DNA of 7,335 bases, taken from the NCBI GenBank assembly GCA_946570335.1, contig CAMNYG010000055.1, forward strand, positions 1-7,335. The letters run 5' to 3'. The stretch comes from an uncultured Dietzia sp. GTDB taxonomy: Bacteria; Actinomycetota; Actinomycetes; Mycobacteriales; Mycobacteriaceae. Within the stretch, counting starts at the first letter, position 1. Each line of letters begins with the position of its first letter. The translations under genes were made by a program, and so were the position numbers. The notes under the pieces are model-generated. The model worked only from the letters and a program-made list of their open reading frames with translations, had not been told where the DNA came from and made no database searches. Positions 1-6,002 of the stretch are shown in pieces.

Positions 1-1014
1 CCGGCCGGATACCGGCGCTTCTCCACCAGACGAGTCCTCACCATGGACCGGATCGAGGGCATTCCCCTCTCCCGTGCGCAGCAGGAGATCGAGGCGCTGA
101 CCGCCGGGCAACGTGACGAGCTCACCCGCACCATCCTCGAGGTGATCCTGCGCCAGATCCTCGTCGACGGGGTCTTCCACACCGATCTCCACGGCGGCAA
201 CATCCTGCTCACCCCCGGCGGGTCCCTCGCGCTGCTGGACTTCGGTTCGGTCGGGCGCCTGGACCGTCAGGCGCGACTGGGACTGCGGTCACTGCTCATC
301 GCGATCGACCGCCAGGACGGCGCGGCCGCCACCACCGCGCTCTGCCACATCCTCATCCCGCCGGCGGACCTGGATCTCGTGGCCACCCAGTGGCTCATCG
401 GCGACCTGATCATGCGGATCGACGGCATGCCGGCCGACGTCCTGTACAACGACCTGCTGCGTGCGGTGGTGTCCGCCGGCTTCAAGGTCCCGCCGTCCAT
501 CGCGGCCGCGTTCCGGTGCCTCGGGGCACTCGAGGGCACGCTCACCCTGCTCTCTCCCGACCTGGACGTGGTGGACGAGACACGAGACATCGCCGCGTCG
601 GTCTTCCGCGAGAGCGTCTCGCCGTTGCACTCGGTGCGATCCAGCGTGGAGCAGGCCGCGTTGGTGGCGCCGATCGCCGAGCGCGTCCCCGCCCAACTGT
701 CCTCGATCCTGGGCCGGCTGGACCGCGACAACCTGGGGCTGAGCTTCTCCCCGCTCGCCGATCCGACCGGCCGGGCCGTGGCCAGCCAGTTCGCGCAGGT
801 GATCTCCCTGTCGGTGCTCACGATCGTCGCGGCGTTCAGCGGGATCGCCATGGTGCTCTCCGACGTGGGTCCGCACTGGGCGGACAACATGCGCGTCACC
901 GCCTACATCGGGATGATTCTGTTGCTCATCGCCTACGTGATCGGAAGTCGCCTGGTCATCACGACGTTGCAGCGGGGATTCCAGGAGCGCGCACGGACGC
1001 CGTCAGCGCAGTAG
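1..1014 (+). CDS. ABC1/UbiB-type atypical kinase, C-terminal part (5' end outside window)
   Basis: The frame is open from base 1, and residues before the ATG at 43 (RRFSTRRVLTMDRIEG) match the conserved strand of ABC1/UbiB/AarF kinases. The gene therefore begins left of the window, and the ATG at 43 is internal. The catalytic-loop equivalent is HTDLHGGN (bases 178-201), followed by the metal-binding LLDFGSVG (DFG at 238-246). The protein ends in two hydrophobic helices, roughly bases 795-870 and 889-965, the usual C-terminal membrane anchor of this family. Family members are ATPases or atypical kinases that support isoprenoid-quinone or lipid metabolism at the membrane. Actinobacteria use menaquinone, so a strict UbiB role in ubiquinone synthesis is not implied. 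The common motif is HADPHPGN, and here both prolines are replaced. The next gene starts 58 nt after the stop. Family assignment is firm; substrate is unknown. Confidence 0.9.
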   Translation, partial: PAGYRRFSTRRVLTMDRIEGIPLSRAQQEIEALTAGQRDELTRTILEVILRQILVDGVFHTDLHGGNILLTPGGSLALLDFGSVGRLDRQARLGLRSLLIAIDRQDGAAATTALCHILIPPADLDLVATQWLIGDLIMRIDGMPADVLYNDLLRAVVSAGFKVPPSIAAAFRCLGALEGTLTLLSPDLDVVDETRDIAASVFRESVSPLHSVRSSVEQAALVAPIAERVPAQLSSILGRLDRDNLGLSFSPLADPTGRAVASQFAQVISLSVLTIVAAFSGIAMVLSDVGPHWADNMRVTAYIGMILLLIAYVIGSRLVITTLQRGFQERARTPSAQ

Positions 1015-1029
1015 TGGACGGACTCGGCC

Positions 1030-1035
1030 TATAGT
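1030..1035 (+). promoter_or_regulatory. Possible -10 element for the acetyltransferase gene
   Basis: TATAGT lies 16 nt after the kinase stop codon and stands out in a GC-rich region. It would place a transcript start near 1041, giving a leader of about 30 nt before the GTG at 1073. No good -35 hexamer is visible 16-18 nt upstream, which is common in actinobacteria. Inference from sequence only. Confidence 0.4.
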
Positions 1036-1072
1036 GCGGGCACATACCCGTCCCGAGGTTGAGGAGCACGGC

Positions 1073-1639
1073 GTGGACCTGCAGGACCTTCTCGACGCAC
1101 TGAACGCCGGCGAGACCATCACCGGGGGCTCGCCGCTGCACGAGGTGATGCACCGGGTCAGCCAGGACGCACTCCGGGTGACAGCCGAGCTCAACGGGGG
1201 CTATCAGGAGCCGGAGCGGGTGCGGGCGCTACTGGCCGAGCTGACCGGCTCACCGATCGCCGACACCGTGGCCGTGTTCCCGCCGCTGTACTCCGACTTC
1301 GGCAAGAACATCCGGCTCGGCGAGCGCGTCTTCATCAACTCGGGGTGCCGGTTCCAGGATCAGGGCGGCGTGACGATCGGCGACGACTGCCTGATCGGGC
1401 ACAACACGGTATTCGCGAGCCTCAATCATGATCTCGATCCGGCCCGGCGTGCGGACATGATCCCGGCACCCATCGTGGTGGGCCGGAACGTGTGGATCGG
1501 TTCCAACTCGACGATCCTGTCCGGCGTCACGATCGGCGAGAATGCTGTGGTCGCTGCCGCATCTGTCGTGACCAAGGACGTGCCGGCGAACAGTGTGGTG
1601 GCGGGCTCACCCGCGCGGGTCGTGCGCACGATCGGCTGA
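1073..1639 (+). CDS. Sugar/maltose-type O-acetyltransferase (hexapeptide repeat, LbH fold)
   Basis: Predicted acetyl-CoA-dependent O-acetyltransferase of the maltose/galactoside/NodL group, cytoplasmic and trimeric by family knowledge. With the GTG start at 1073 the protein has 188 aa, close to the usual length of about 185. An N-terminal helical region (about 1-65) precedes a left-handed beta-helix with hexapeptide repeats (IRLGER, VTIGDD, IVVGRN, VWIGSN, VTIGEN). LNHDLDP carries the expected catalytic histidine at residue 119, and AGSPARVV near the C-terminus is the family ending. I chose 1073 because GAGGAG sits at 1061-1066 with a 6-nt spacer. An upstream in-frame GTG at 1034 overlaps the probable -10 box, lacks a ribosome binding site and would add 13 non-conserved residues. 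A stem-loop follows the stop. The physiological acceptor sugar cannot be told from sequence. Confidence 0.9.
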   Translation: MDLQDLLDALNAGETITGGSPLHEVMHRVSQDALRVTAELNGGYQEPERVRALLAELTGSPIADTVAVFPPLYSDFGKNIRLGERVFINSGCRFQDQGGVTIGDDCLIGHNTVFASLNHDLDPARRADMIPAPIVVGRNVWIGSNSTILSGVTIGENAVVAAASVVTKDVPANSVVAGSPARVVRTIG

Positions 1640-1645
1640 TGCCCC

Positions 1646-1666
1646 GCCGATCGGTAGTCGATCGGC
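1646..1666 (+). terminator. Stem-loop after the acetyltransferase gene
   Basis: GCCGATCG (1646-1653) and CGATCGGC (1659-1666) form a perfect 8-bp stem around the 5-nt loop GTAGT, starting 7 nt after the stop at 1639. There is no T-tract, as is common for actinobacterial terminators. CGATCGG also occurs a third time at 1629-1635, inside the end of the gene. Confidence 0.5.
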
Positions 1667-1667
1667 A

Positions 1668-1796
1668 GGTGGCGGCGTGGTCTTCCACCAGTACCCGGGC
1701 ATGTTCCACAACTGGACCATGCAGCCGATCCCGGAGGGCCGCCGCGCCCGCCGGAAGCTCTACGAGTTGCTCGACCAGATGGAGGCCGGCACCTGA
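1668..1796 (+). pseudogene. C-terminal remnant of an HSL-type alpha/beta hydrolase (esterase/lipase)
   Basis: This stretch reads GGGVVFHQYPGMFHNW and continues through PIPEGRRARRKLYELL to a TGA at 1794-1796. That matches the last 40 or so residues of alpha/beta-hydrolase fold-3 (hormone-sensitive-lipase-like) esterases, where the His of GMxH (codon 1707-1709) is the catalytic histidine. The rest of such an enzyme, including the HGGG oxyanion motif, the GDSAGG nucleophile elbow and the catalytic Asp, would need about 250 codons upstream. That space is filled by the intact acetyltransferase and its stem-loop in another frame. The simplest reading is a 5'-truncated relic left by a deletion or rearrangement whose junction lies near 1640-1670. 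A longer frame can be opened back to a GTG at 1593, but its first 25 codons overlap the acetyltransferase and show no homology. I cannot exclude a small expressed peptide. Confidence 0.65.
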
Positions 1797-1829
1797 TCGT
1801 GCGCACCACCCGCCGCACAACCCGGACTG

Positions 1830-1850
1830 CACCAGAGGCGCCTACTGGTG
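1830..1850. terminator. Weak inverted repeat between convergent genes
   Basis: CACCAG (1830-1835) and CTGGTG (1845-1850) pair around AGGCGCCTA. The structure overlaps the stop codon of the - strand transporter and follows the + strand remnant. It could act as a bidirectional terminator, but the 6-bp stem is weak. Confidence 0.3.
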
Positions 1851-3356
1851 GTCGGCATCTCCGGTGTAGAGCGACTTCTTGCTGGTCTCAGGCGACAGGA
1901 TCAGCGAGACGATGGTCAGCACTGCGAGCCCGACCAGGTAGTAGCCCACCCACGCCACCGAGAAGTGCTGCACCAGCCACACGGCGACGAACGGCGTGAG
2001 CGCGGCACCGAGGATCGCGGAGAAGTTGTAGGCCACACCGGAACCGGTGTAGCGGGTGTTGGTGGGGAACAGCTCGGGCAGGACCGCGGACATGGGCCCG
2101 AAGGTCAGTCCCATCAGCGCCATGCCGACACACAGGAAGCCGAGCATGCGCACCACGTCGAGTCCGTCGCCGGTGCCCATCTGCTCGGGGCTGAGCCACC
2201 AGCCGAAGGAGAGGCCGAAGACGATGATCGCGGCGGTGGTGGCGATGAGCATCCGGCGTCGGCCGAAGCGGTCGGCGAGGTAGCCGGCGATCGGGATAAA
2301 CGCGGCGAACAGCAGGATCGCGATCACCTGGAGGATGAGGAACGACCGGTACCCGTAGCCGAGTCCGCCGACCTCGTCGCTGCCGATCGCGAACGACAGG
2401 ATCCAGGTGGTCATGAGGTAGAACAGGCCGTAGGTGGCCAGCATGATGAAGGTGCCGAGGATGATCTCCCACCAGTTCTTCCGGAAGACCTCCCAGACGG
2501 GCGCCTTGACGCGCTCGTTCTGGGCCACCGCCTTGGCGAAGACCGGCGTCTCCTCGATGCGCAGTCGCACGTACAGCCCCAGGCCCACCATGACGATGGA
2601 CAGCAGGAACGGCAGGCGCCAGCCCCACACGAGGAACGGATCGGACAGTTCGGCGTCGGTGGAGTCGTAGGCGAACCAGGTGGTGAGCAGCAGGAAGATC
2701 CCGTTGGCGAGGATGAAGCCGAACGGTGCGCCGAGCTGGGGCCACATGGCGGCGAAGGCACGCTTGCCGGGCTTGGCGGTCTCGGCGGCCAGCAGCGCGG
2801 CGCCGGACCATTCGCCGCCCAAGCCGATGCCCTGGAAGAAGCGCATGATCGTGAGCATCGCGGGCGCCCAGAGGCCGATCTGGTGGATCGTGGGCAACAG
2901 GCCGATGAGGAAGGTGGCGATACCCATCGTCAGCAGTGCGCCGACGAGGGTGACCTTCCGGCCGAGGCGGTCGCCGTAGTGGCCGAAGATGATCGAGCCG
3001 AGCGGCCGGGCGATGAACGCGGTGCCGAAGGTCGCCATGGAGGCGAGCAGGGCGGTGCCGGAGTCGCCACCGGCGAAGAACAGCAGCGGGAAGACCGAGA
3101 CCGCCGCGGTGGCGAAGATGTAGAAATCGTAGAACTCGATCGTGGTGCCGATGAGTGAGGCGAAGATGATCCGGCTGCGCGGGACCGGCGCGTTGTCCCC
3201 GGCCTCGGCTCCGCCCTCGCGCGCGGTGTCGGTGCGCGCGGTGTCGATGCCGGAAAGGTCGATGCGGGAAGCGTCGCCGTGGTCAGTGCTCGCGGTCGGG
3301 TCTACGACGACGTCGTCGTCCTCTCCCGGCCCCGTACGCGAATCCGACGTTCTCAT
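1842..3356 (-). CDS. MFS transporter, metabolite:H+ symporter (MHS) family
   Basis: Inner-membrane proton symporter of the MHS group (the family of ShiA, KgtP and ProP) with 504 aa and 12 predicted membrane helices between residues about 63 and 487. Diagnostic sequences are TTIEFYDFYIF in helix 1 (71-81), GDRLGRK in loop 2-3 (128-134), RFFQGIGLGGEWSGA in helix 4 (172-186), RIEETPVF in the central loop (266-273) and ADRFGRR in loop 8-9 (361-367). The substrate is probably a small organic acid, aromatic acid or osmolyte, and the sequence does not decide which. The ATG at 3354-3356 has AGGAGG three nucleotides upstream, and no later in-frame start precedes helix 1. The N-terminal tail of about 60 residues is long for the family, hydrophilic and Asp-rich, with EDDDVVVD (12-19) and the near repeat DTART/DTARE (38-47). 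A CRP-like palindrome and a leader stem-loop lie upstream. Confidence 0.92.
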   Translation of the reverse strand: MRTSDSRTGPGEDDDVVVDPTASTDHGDASRIDLSGIDTARTDTAREGGAEAGDNAPVPRSRIIFASLIGTTIEFYDFYIFATAAVSVFPLLFFAGGDSGTALLASMATFGTAFIARPLGSIIFGHYGDRLGRKVTLVGALLTMGIATFLIGLLPTIHQIGLWAPAMLTIMRFFQGIGLGGEWSGAALLAAETAKPGKRAFAAMWPQLGAPFGFILANGIFLLLTTWFAYDSTDAELSDPFLVWGWRLPFLLSIVMVGLGLYVRLRIEETPVFAKAVAQNERVKAPVWEVFRKNWWEIILGTFIMLATYGLFYLMTTWILSFAIGSDEVGGLGYGYRSFLILQVIAILLFAAFIPIAGYLADRFGRRRMLIATTAAIIVFGLSFGWWLSPEQMGTGDGLDVVRMLGFLCVGMALMGLTFGPMSAVLPELFPTNTRYTGSGVAYNFSAILGAALTPFVAVWLVQHFSVAWVGYYLVGLAVLTIVSLILSPETSKKSLYTGDADHQ

Positions 3357-3375
3357 GGTCCTCCTCAGGGACGGC

Positions 3376-3409
3376 GGCGACCGGCCCGGATCGCGGGTGC
3401 GGGGTCGCC
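3376..3409 (-). promoter_or_regulatory. Leader stem-loop just before the transporter ribosome binding site
   Basis: GGCGACC (3376-3382) pairs with GGTCGCC (3403-3409). Inside it, CCCG (3385-3388) pairs with CGGG (3394-3397). On the - strand this nested hairpin ends about 10 nt before the AGGAGG of the transporter gene. If transcription starts near the CRP-like site, it lies in the 5' leader and could influence translation or elongation. Chance pairing is easy at this GC content, and no known riboswitch is recognised. Confidence 0.3.
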
Positions 3410-3469
3410 TGTCGTGGCGGGTGATGCCTGTGGCCCGGGCGGCGCGGGTGCGAACGCCGAGCGGCCACC

Positions 3470-3475
3470 ACAGTA
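3470..3475 (-). promoter_or_regulatory. Possible -10 element for the transporter gene
   Basis: On the - strand TACTGT (TANNNT type) lies just downstream of the CRP-like palindrome. It would give a start near 3463 and a leader of about 105 nt containing the stem-loop at 3376-3409. No clear -35 hexamer is present, so this is tentative. Confidence 0.3.
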
Positions 3476-3483
3476 GAAGACGG

Positions 3484-3499
3484 TGTGTCAGCCGTCACA
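3484..3499. promoter_or_regulatory. CRP/GlxR-type operator upstream of the transporter gene
   Basis: TGTGT-N6-TCACA (on the - strand TGTGA-N6-ACACA) matches nine of ten conserved positions of the consensus TGTGA-N6-TCACA used by cAMP receptor proteins, including actinobacterial GlxR and mycobacterial Crp. The flanking G3483 and C3500 extend the symmetry. The centre lies about 135 nt upstream of the transporter ATG, in the only substantial intergenic region of the - strand cluster. Control of a substrate symporter by carbon state would fit, but whether it activates or represses depends on the real transcription start. Confidence 0.5.
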
Positions 3500-3569
3500 C
3501 CTGACGTCCAGACGCCTACAAATGGTACGGAATCGGCGAGATCTGACCGAATCGACTGGACCAGGTGCA

Positions 3570-3582
3570 CACCCGGAGGGTG
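3570..3582 (-). terminator. Short stem-loop after the short-chain dehydrogenase gene
   Basis: CACCC (3570-3574) and GGGTG (3578-3582) pair around GGA, beginning 11 nt after the SDR stop on the - strand. The stem is only 5 bp with no T-tract, so it is a weak terminator candidate. Confidence 0.3.
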
Positions 3583-3593
3583 GATCGTCGTGA

Positions 3594-4364
3594 CTACTGC
3601 GAGAGGAACTTGTTGACCAGCCGGGACGCGAAGTTCGGGGAGAACTTGGAGATGTTCGCCAGCACGGTCGTCTGGAGCCCCACCGAGTAGGACGTGCGGT
3701 GCAGGCGCCGGTCGAGCGCAGTCGGGTGGACCGACTGCCACACCTTGTCGGCGACCTGCTCGGGCGTGATCCGCACGCCGAGGGTCTGGGTGCTCTTCGC
3801 GTCGTTCTCGGCGAGCGCGGTCTTGGCCCACAGCGGCCAGATCCCGACCACGCGGATGTCGTACTTCTCCCACTCGAGCTCGAGCGCCTCCGTCAGTCCG
3901 CCGACGTAGAACTTCGAGGCACTGTAGGTGGAGATGCCGGGCTGCCCGTAGATCGCCGACGCCGAGACGATGTTGACCAGGTGTGAACCGGGCGTCGCCT
4001 TGAGGTACGGGAACGCGACCTGCGCGCCCAGGGTCACACCGAGCACGTCGATGTCGATCTGGGCCTTGACCGCCGCCGGGGAGATCTCGTCGAGGTCGCC
4101 GGCCACGAGCACACCCGCGTTGTTGTCCAGCACGTCGAGCGTGCCGCCGGTGTGCGCGGTGAAGTCGGCCAGTGCCCTCTCCCACTGCTCGGGCTCGCGG
4201 ACGTCGAGCACGCCGGTGATCCAGTCCGGGTGTGCGGCCTGCACCGCGGCGAGCGCCGCCTCGTCGACGTCGTATATGCCGACGGTCCAGCCTTCACGCC
4301 CGAAGCGCTCCGCCGTGGCCAGGCCGATCCCCGCCGCGCCGCCCGTGATGAATATCGATGGCAT
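3594..4364 (-). CDS. Classical short-chain dehydrogenase/reductase (SDR)
   Basis: Predicted cytoplasmic NAD(P)-dependent oxidoreductase of 256 aa, the usual classical SDR length. Residues 7-14 (TGGAAGIG) form the Rossmann dinucleotide loop. Asp32 at the end of the second strand suggests a preference for NAD(H). NNAG is at 81-84, the probable catalytic Ser is 134, and YSASK at 147-151 supplies Tyr147 and Lys151. The usual PG after the active site is replaced by PL (177-178). The C-terminal 40 residues are basic and extend slightly past the core. I chose the ATG at 4362-4364 because the Rossmann strand begins right after it and a GGGGGAG ribosome binding site lies 6-8 nt upstream. The longer frame back to 4502 would add 46 residues overlapping the end of ndh with no SDR similarity. 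It lies 115 nt downstream of ndh on the same strand. The substrate is unknown. Confidence 0.9.
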   Translation of the reverse strand: MPSIFITGGAAGIGLATAERFGREGWTVGIYDVDEAALAAVQAAHPDWITGVLDVREPEQWERALADFTAHTGGTLDVLDNNAGVLVAGDLDEISPAAVKAQIDIDVLGVTLGAQVAFPYLKATPGSHLVNIVSASAIYGQPGISTYSASKFYVGGLTEALELEWEKYDIRVVGIWPLWAKTALAENDAKSTQTLGVRITPEQVADKVWQSVHPTALDRRLHRTSYSVGLQTTVLANISKFSPNFASRLVNKFLSQ

Positions 4365-4395
4365 GCACTTCTCCCCCGTGAGAATTCTGATCTCT

Positions 4396-4405
4396 CGCAA
4401 TTGCG
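4396..4405. promoter_or_regulatory. Palindrome upstream of the SDR gene, possible operator
   Basis: CGCAATTGCG is a perfect 10-bp palindrome whose nearer edge is 32 bp upstream of the SDR start codon. A second perfect palindrome, AGAATTCT (4381-4388), lies between it and the ribosome binding site. AT-centred palindromes are uncommon in this background and could be a repressor site. No specific regulator is recognised. Confidence 0.3.
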
Positions 4406-4416
4406 GGATGGTCGCC

Positions 4417-4436
4417 CTTCGCACGACAGCGCGAAG
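4417..4436 (-). terminator. Stem-loop downstream of ndh
   Basis: CTTCGC (4417-4422) pairs with GCGAAG (4431-4436). One C-G and one G-U pair can extend the stem to 8 bp around a 4-nt loop. It lies 43 nt after the ndh stop and before the SDR promoter region, so it may end or attenuate the ndh transcript. There is no T-tract. Confidence 0.4.
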
Positions 4437-4479
4437 CAGTTCAGCCATTCCCCCTGGGAGCCCACAGTAGTCGCTCGGG

Positions 4480-5880
4480 TCAGCTGTCCTGTAGTGCGTC
4501 ATCCTTCTCCGAGGCGATGACGTCCCCGTACACGCGGTCGATCGCGCGCCGTCCGTACACGAACCGGGAGGTCGCGCTGAGGTGCGAGCGCCGGTCGCCG
4601 AGGATGTGCATCCCCCACGAGAACAGCGTGGCGAGGCGGTTCCGGAAGCCGATGAGGAACGCCAGGTGCACGACGAGCCACAGCACCCAGGCGATGAAGC
4701 CGTGGAGTTCGAGACTGCGGATCTTCACCACCGCGCTGTACCTGGACACCGTGGCCATGGAGCCCTTGTCGAAGTACGTGAACGGCGGGCGCTCGGCCGG
4801 CGTCTGCGTGCCGCCCACCTCGCGGTCGATCTGCTTGGCCACGTACTTGCCGCCCTGGATCGCCACCGGCGAGACCCCGGGCAGGTTGTCGAGGCTCATC
4901 ATGTCGCCCAGTACGAATATCTCGGGGTGGCCCGGCAGCGAGAGGTCCTTGTTCACGAGGACCCGCCCCGCGCGGTCGACCTCGGCGTCGGTCTGATCGG
5001 CGAGCAACTTCCCCAGCGGACTGGCCTGCACGCCGGCGGACCAGATCTTGCAGGCCGCGCTGATCCGCCGCACCGTGCCGTCCGAGTCCTTGACCTCGAT
5101 CCCGTCGGAGTCGACATCGGTGACCATGGCGTTGAGGTGCACTTCCACACCGAGCTGTTCCAGCCGGGCCCGCGCCGCCCGCCCGAGCTTCTCCCCGAAA
5201 GGGGGGAGCACGGCGGGTGCCGCGTCGATCAGGATGATGCGCGCCTGGCCCGGATCGATCCGGCGGTAGCTGTTCTTGAGTGTGCGATGCGCCAGCTCAC
5301 CGATCTGTCCGACCATCTCGACGCCGGTCGGGCCCGCGCCGACGACGATGAAGGTGAGCAGCCTGCGCCGCTCCTCCTCGTCCTCGGTGAGCTCCGCCAG
5401 TTCGAAACTGCCGAGGATCCGACCCCGGAGCTCGAGGGCGTCGTCGATGGTCTTCATGCCGGGGGCGTAGCGCTCGAAGTGGTCGTTACCGAAGTAGGAC
5501 TGGTTGGCGCCCGCTGCGACGATCAGGCTGTCGTAGGGCAGGTCGAAGTCGATGTGCCCGGCCACGGCGTGCACGTTCCGGTTCTCGACGTCGATCCTGT
5601 CGACCTCACCGAGGGTAACCGTGATGTTCTTGTGCTCTCTGAGGATCAGCCGTGTCGAGGGTGCGATATCGCCGACAGACAGAATTCCGGTCGCCACCTG
5701 GTAGAGCAGCGGCTGGAAGAGGTGGTGGCCGGTCTTGGCGACCAGAGTCACGTCCACGTCCGCCTTCGCCAGGCGTTGTGCGGCACTCAGGCCACCGAAA
5801 CCCGAGCCGATGATGACGACGCGATGCCGGCCGGCCGCAGCCTGGACCTCTGCGCCCTGACTGTTCACTGCATCCACCAT
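4480..5880 (-). CDS. ndh: Type II NADH:quinone oxidoreductase (NDH-2)
   Basis: Single-subunit, non-proton-pumping NADH dehydrogenase that passes electrons from NADH via FAD to menaquinone at the inner face of the membrane. The 466-aa protein closely resembles mycobacterial Ndh in length and motif wording. GSGFGG (25-30) binds the FAD ADP moiety, HLFQPLLYQVATGILS (53-68) is the family block near the flavin, GAGPTGVE (181-188) is the NADH-binding loop, VLGD (323-326) is the second FAD site, and AIQGGKYVA (340-348) lies at the quinone/flavin interface. A C-terminal amphipathic-hydrophobic stretch (about 393-412) is the expected membrane anchor. The ATG at 5878-5880 has AGGAG four nucleotides upstream. 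A GTG at the second codon would have better spacing, so the start is uncertain by one residue. It is divergent from the scramblase-like gene. Confidence 0.95.
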   Translation of the reverse strand: MVDAVNSQGAEVQAAAGRHRVVIIGSGFGGLSAAQRLAKADVDVTLVAKTGHHLFQPLLYQVATGILSVGDIAPSTRLILREHKNITVTLGEVDRIDVENRNVHAVAGHIDFDLPYDSLIVAAGANQSYFGNDHFERYAPGMKTIDDALELRGRILGSFELAELTEDEEERRRLLTFIVVGAGPTGVEMVGQIGELAHRTLKNSYRRIDPGQARIILIDAAPAVLPPFGEKLGRAARARLEQLGVEVHLNAMVTDVDSDGIEVKDSDGTVRRISAACKIWSAGVQASPLGKLLADQTDAEVDRAGRVLVNKDLSLPGHPEIFVLGDMMSLDNLPGVSPVAIQGGKYVAKQIDREVGGTQTPAERPPFTYFDKGSMATVSRYSAVVKIRSLELHGFIAWVLWLVVHLAFLIGFRNRLATLFSWGMHILGDRRSHLSATSRFVYGRRAIDRVYGDVIASEKDDALQDS

Positions 5881-5912
5881 GGGACTCCTGATCTCGGTAG
5901 TGGGCGCCCGGA

Positions 5913-5918
5913 ACGTTA
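5913..5918 (-). promoter_or_regulatory. Possible -10 element for ndh
   Basis: On the - strand TAACGT (TANNNT type) lies 32 nt before the ndh ATG, giving a leader of about 26 nt that contains the AGGAG. No convincing -35 is visible. The whole 122-bp divergent spacer (5881-6002) must hold promoters for both ndh and the scramblase-like gene. TAGGGT at 5964-5969 is an equally weak + strand candidate. Confidence 0.3.
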
Positions 5919-6002
5919 CCCCCGCCCCGCCGGATCCGCCCGACTTCGACCCGCTCGGGAGGTTAGGGTTCCACCGATGTCCGTTGCCGCCGGGAGGATG
6001 CC

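Noticed and set aside
1799..1818. Inverted repeat GTGCG/CGCAC as a terminator
   Set aside because: Only 5 bp with a 10-nt loop, which is expected by chance at this GC content.
1848..3158. Long + strand open frame (436 aa) opposite the transporter gene
   Set aside because: It is the antisense shadow of the MHS transporter. Its protein is low-complexity Glu/Gly/Arg-rich with no family pattern, typical of GC-rich antisense frames.
3283..4185. 300-aa - strand frame overlapping the SDR and the transporter start
   Set aside because: It is the neighbouring frame of the SDR gene, is Arg/His-rich and spans the intergenic promoter region.
4365..4502. N-terminal extension of the SDR by 46 residues
   Set aside because: It overlaps the ndh 3' end, lacks SDR similarity, and a good ribosome binding site precedes the ATG at 4362-4364.
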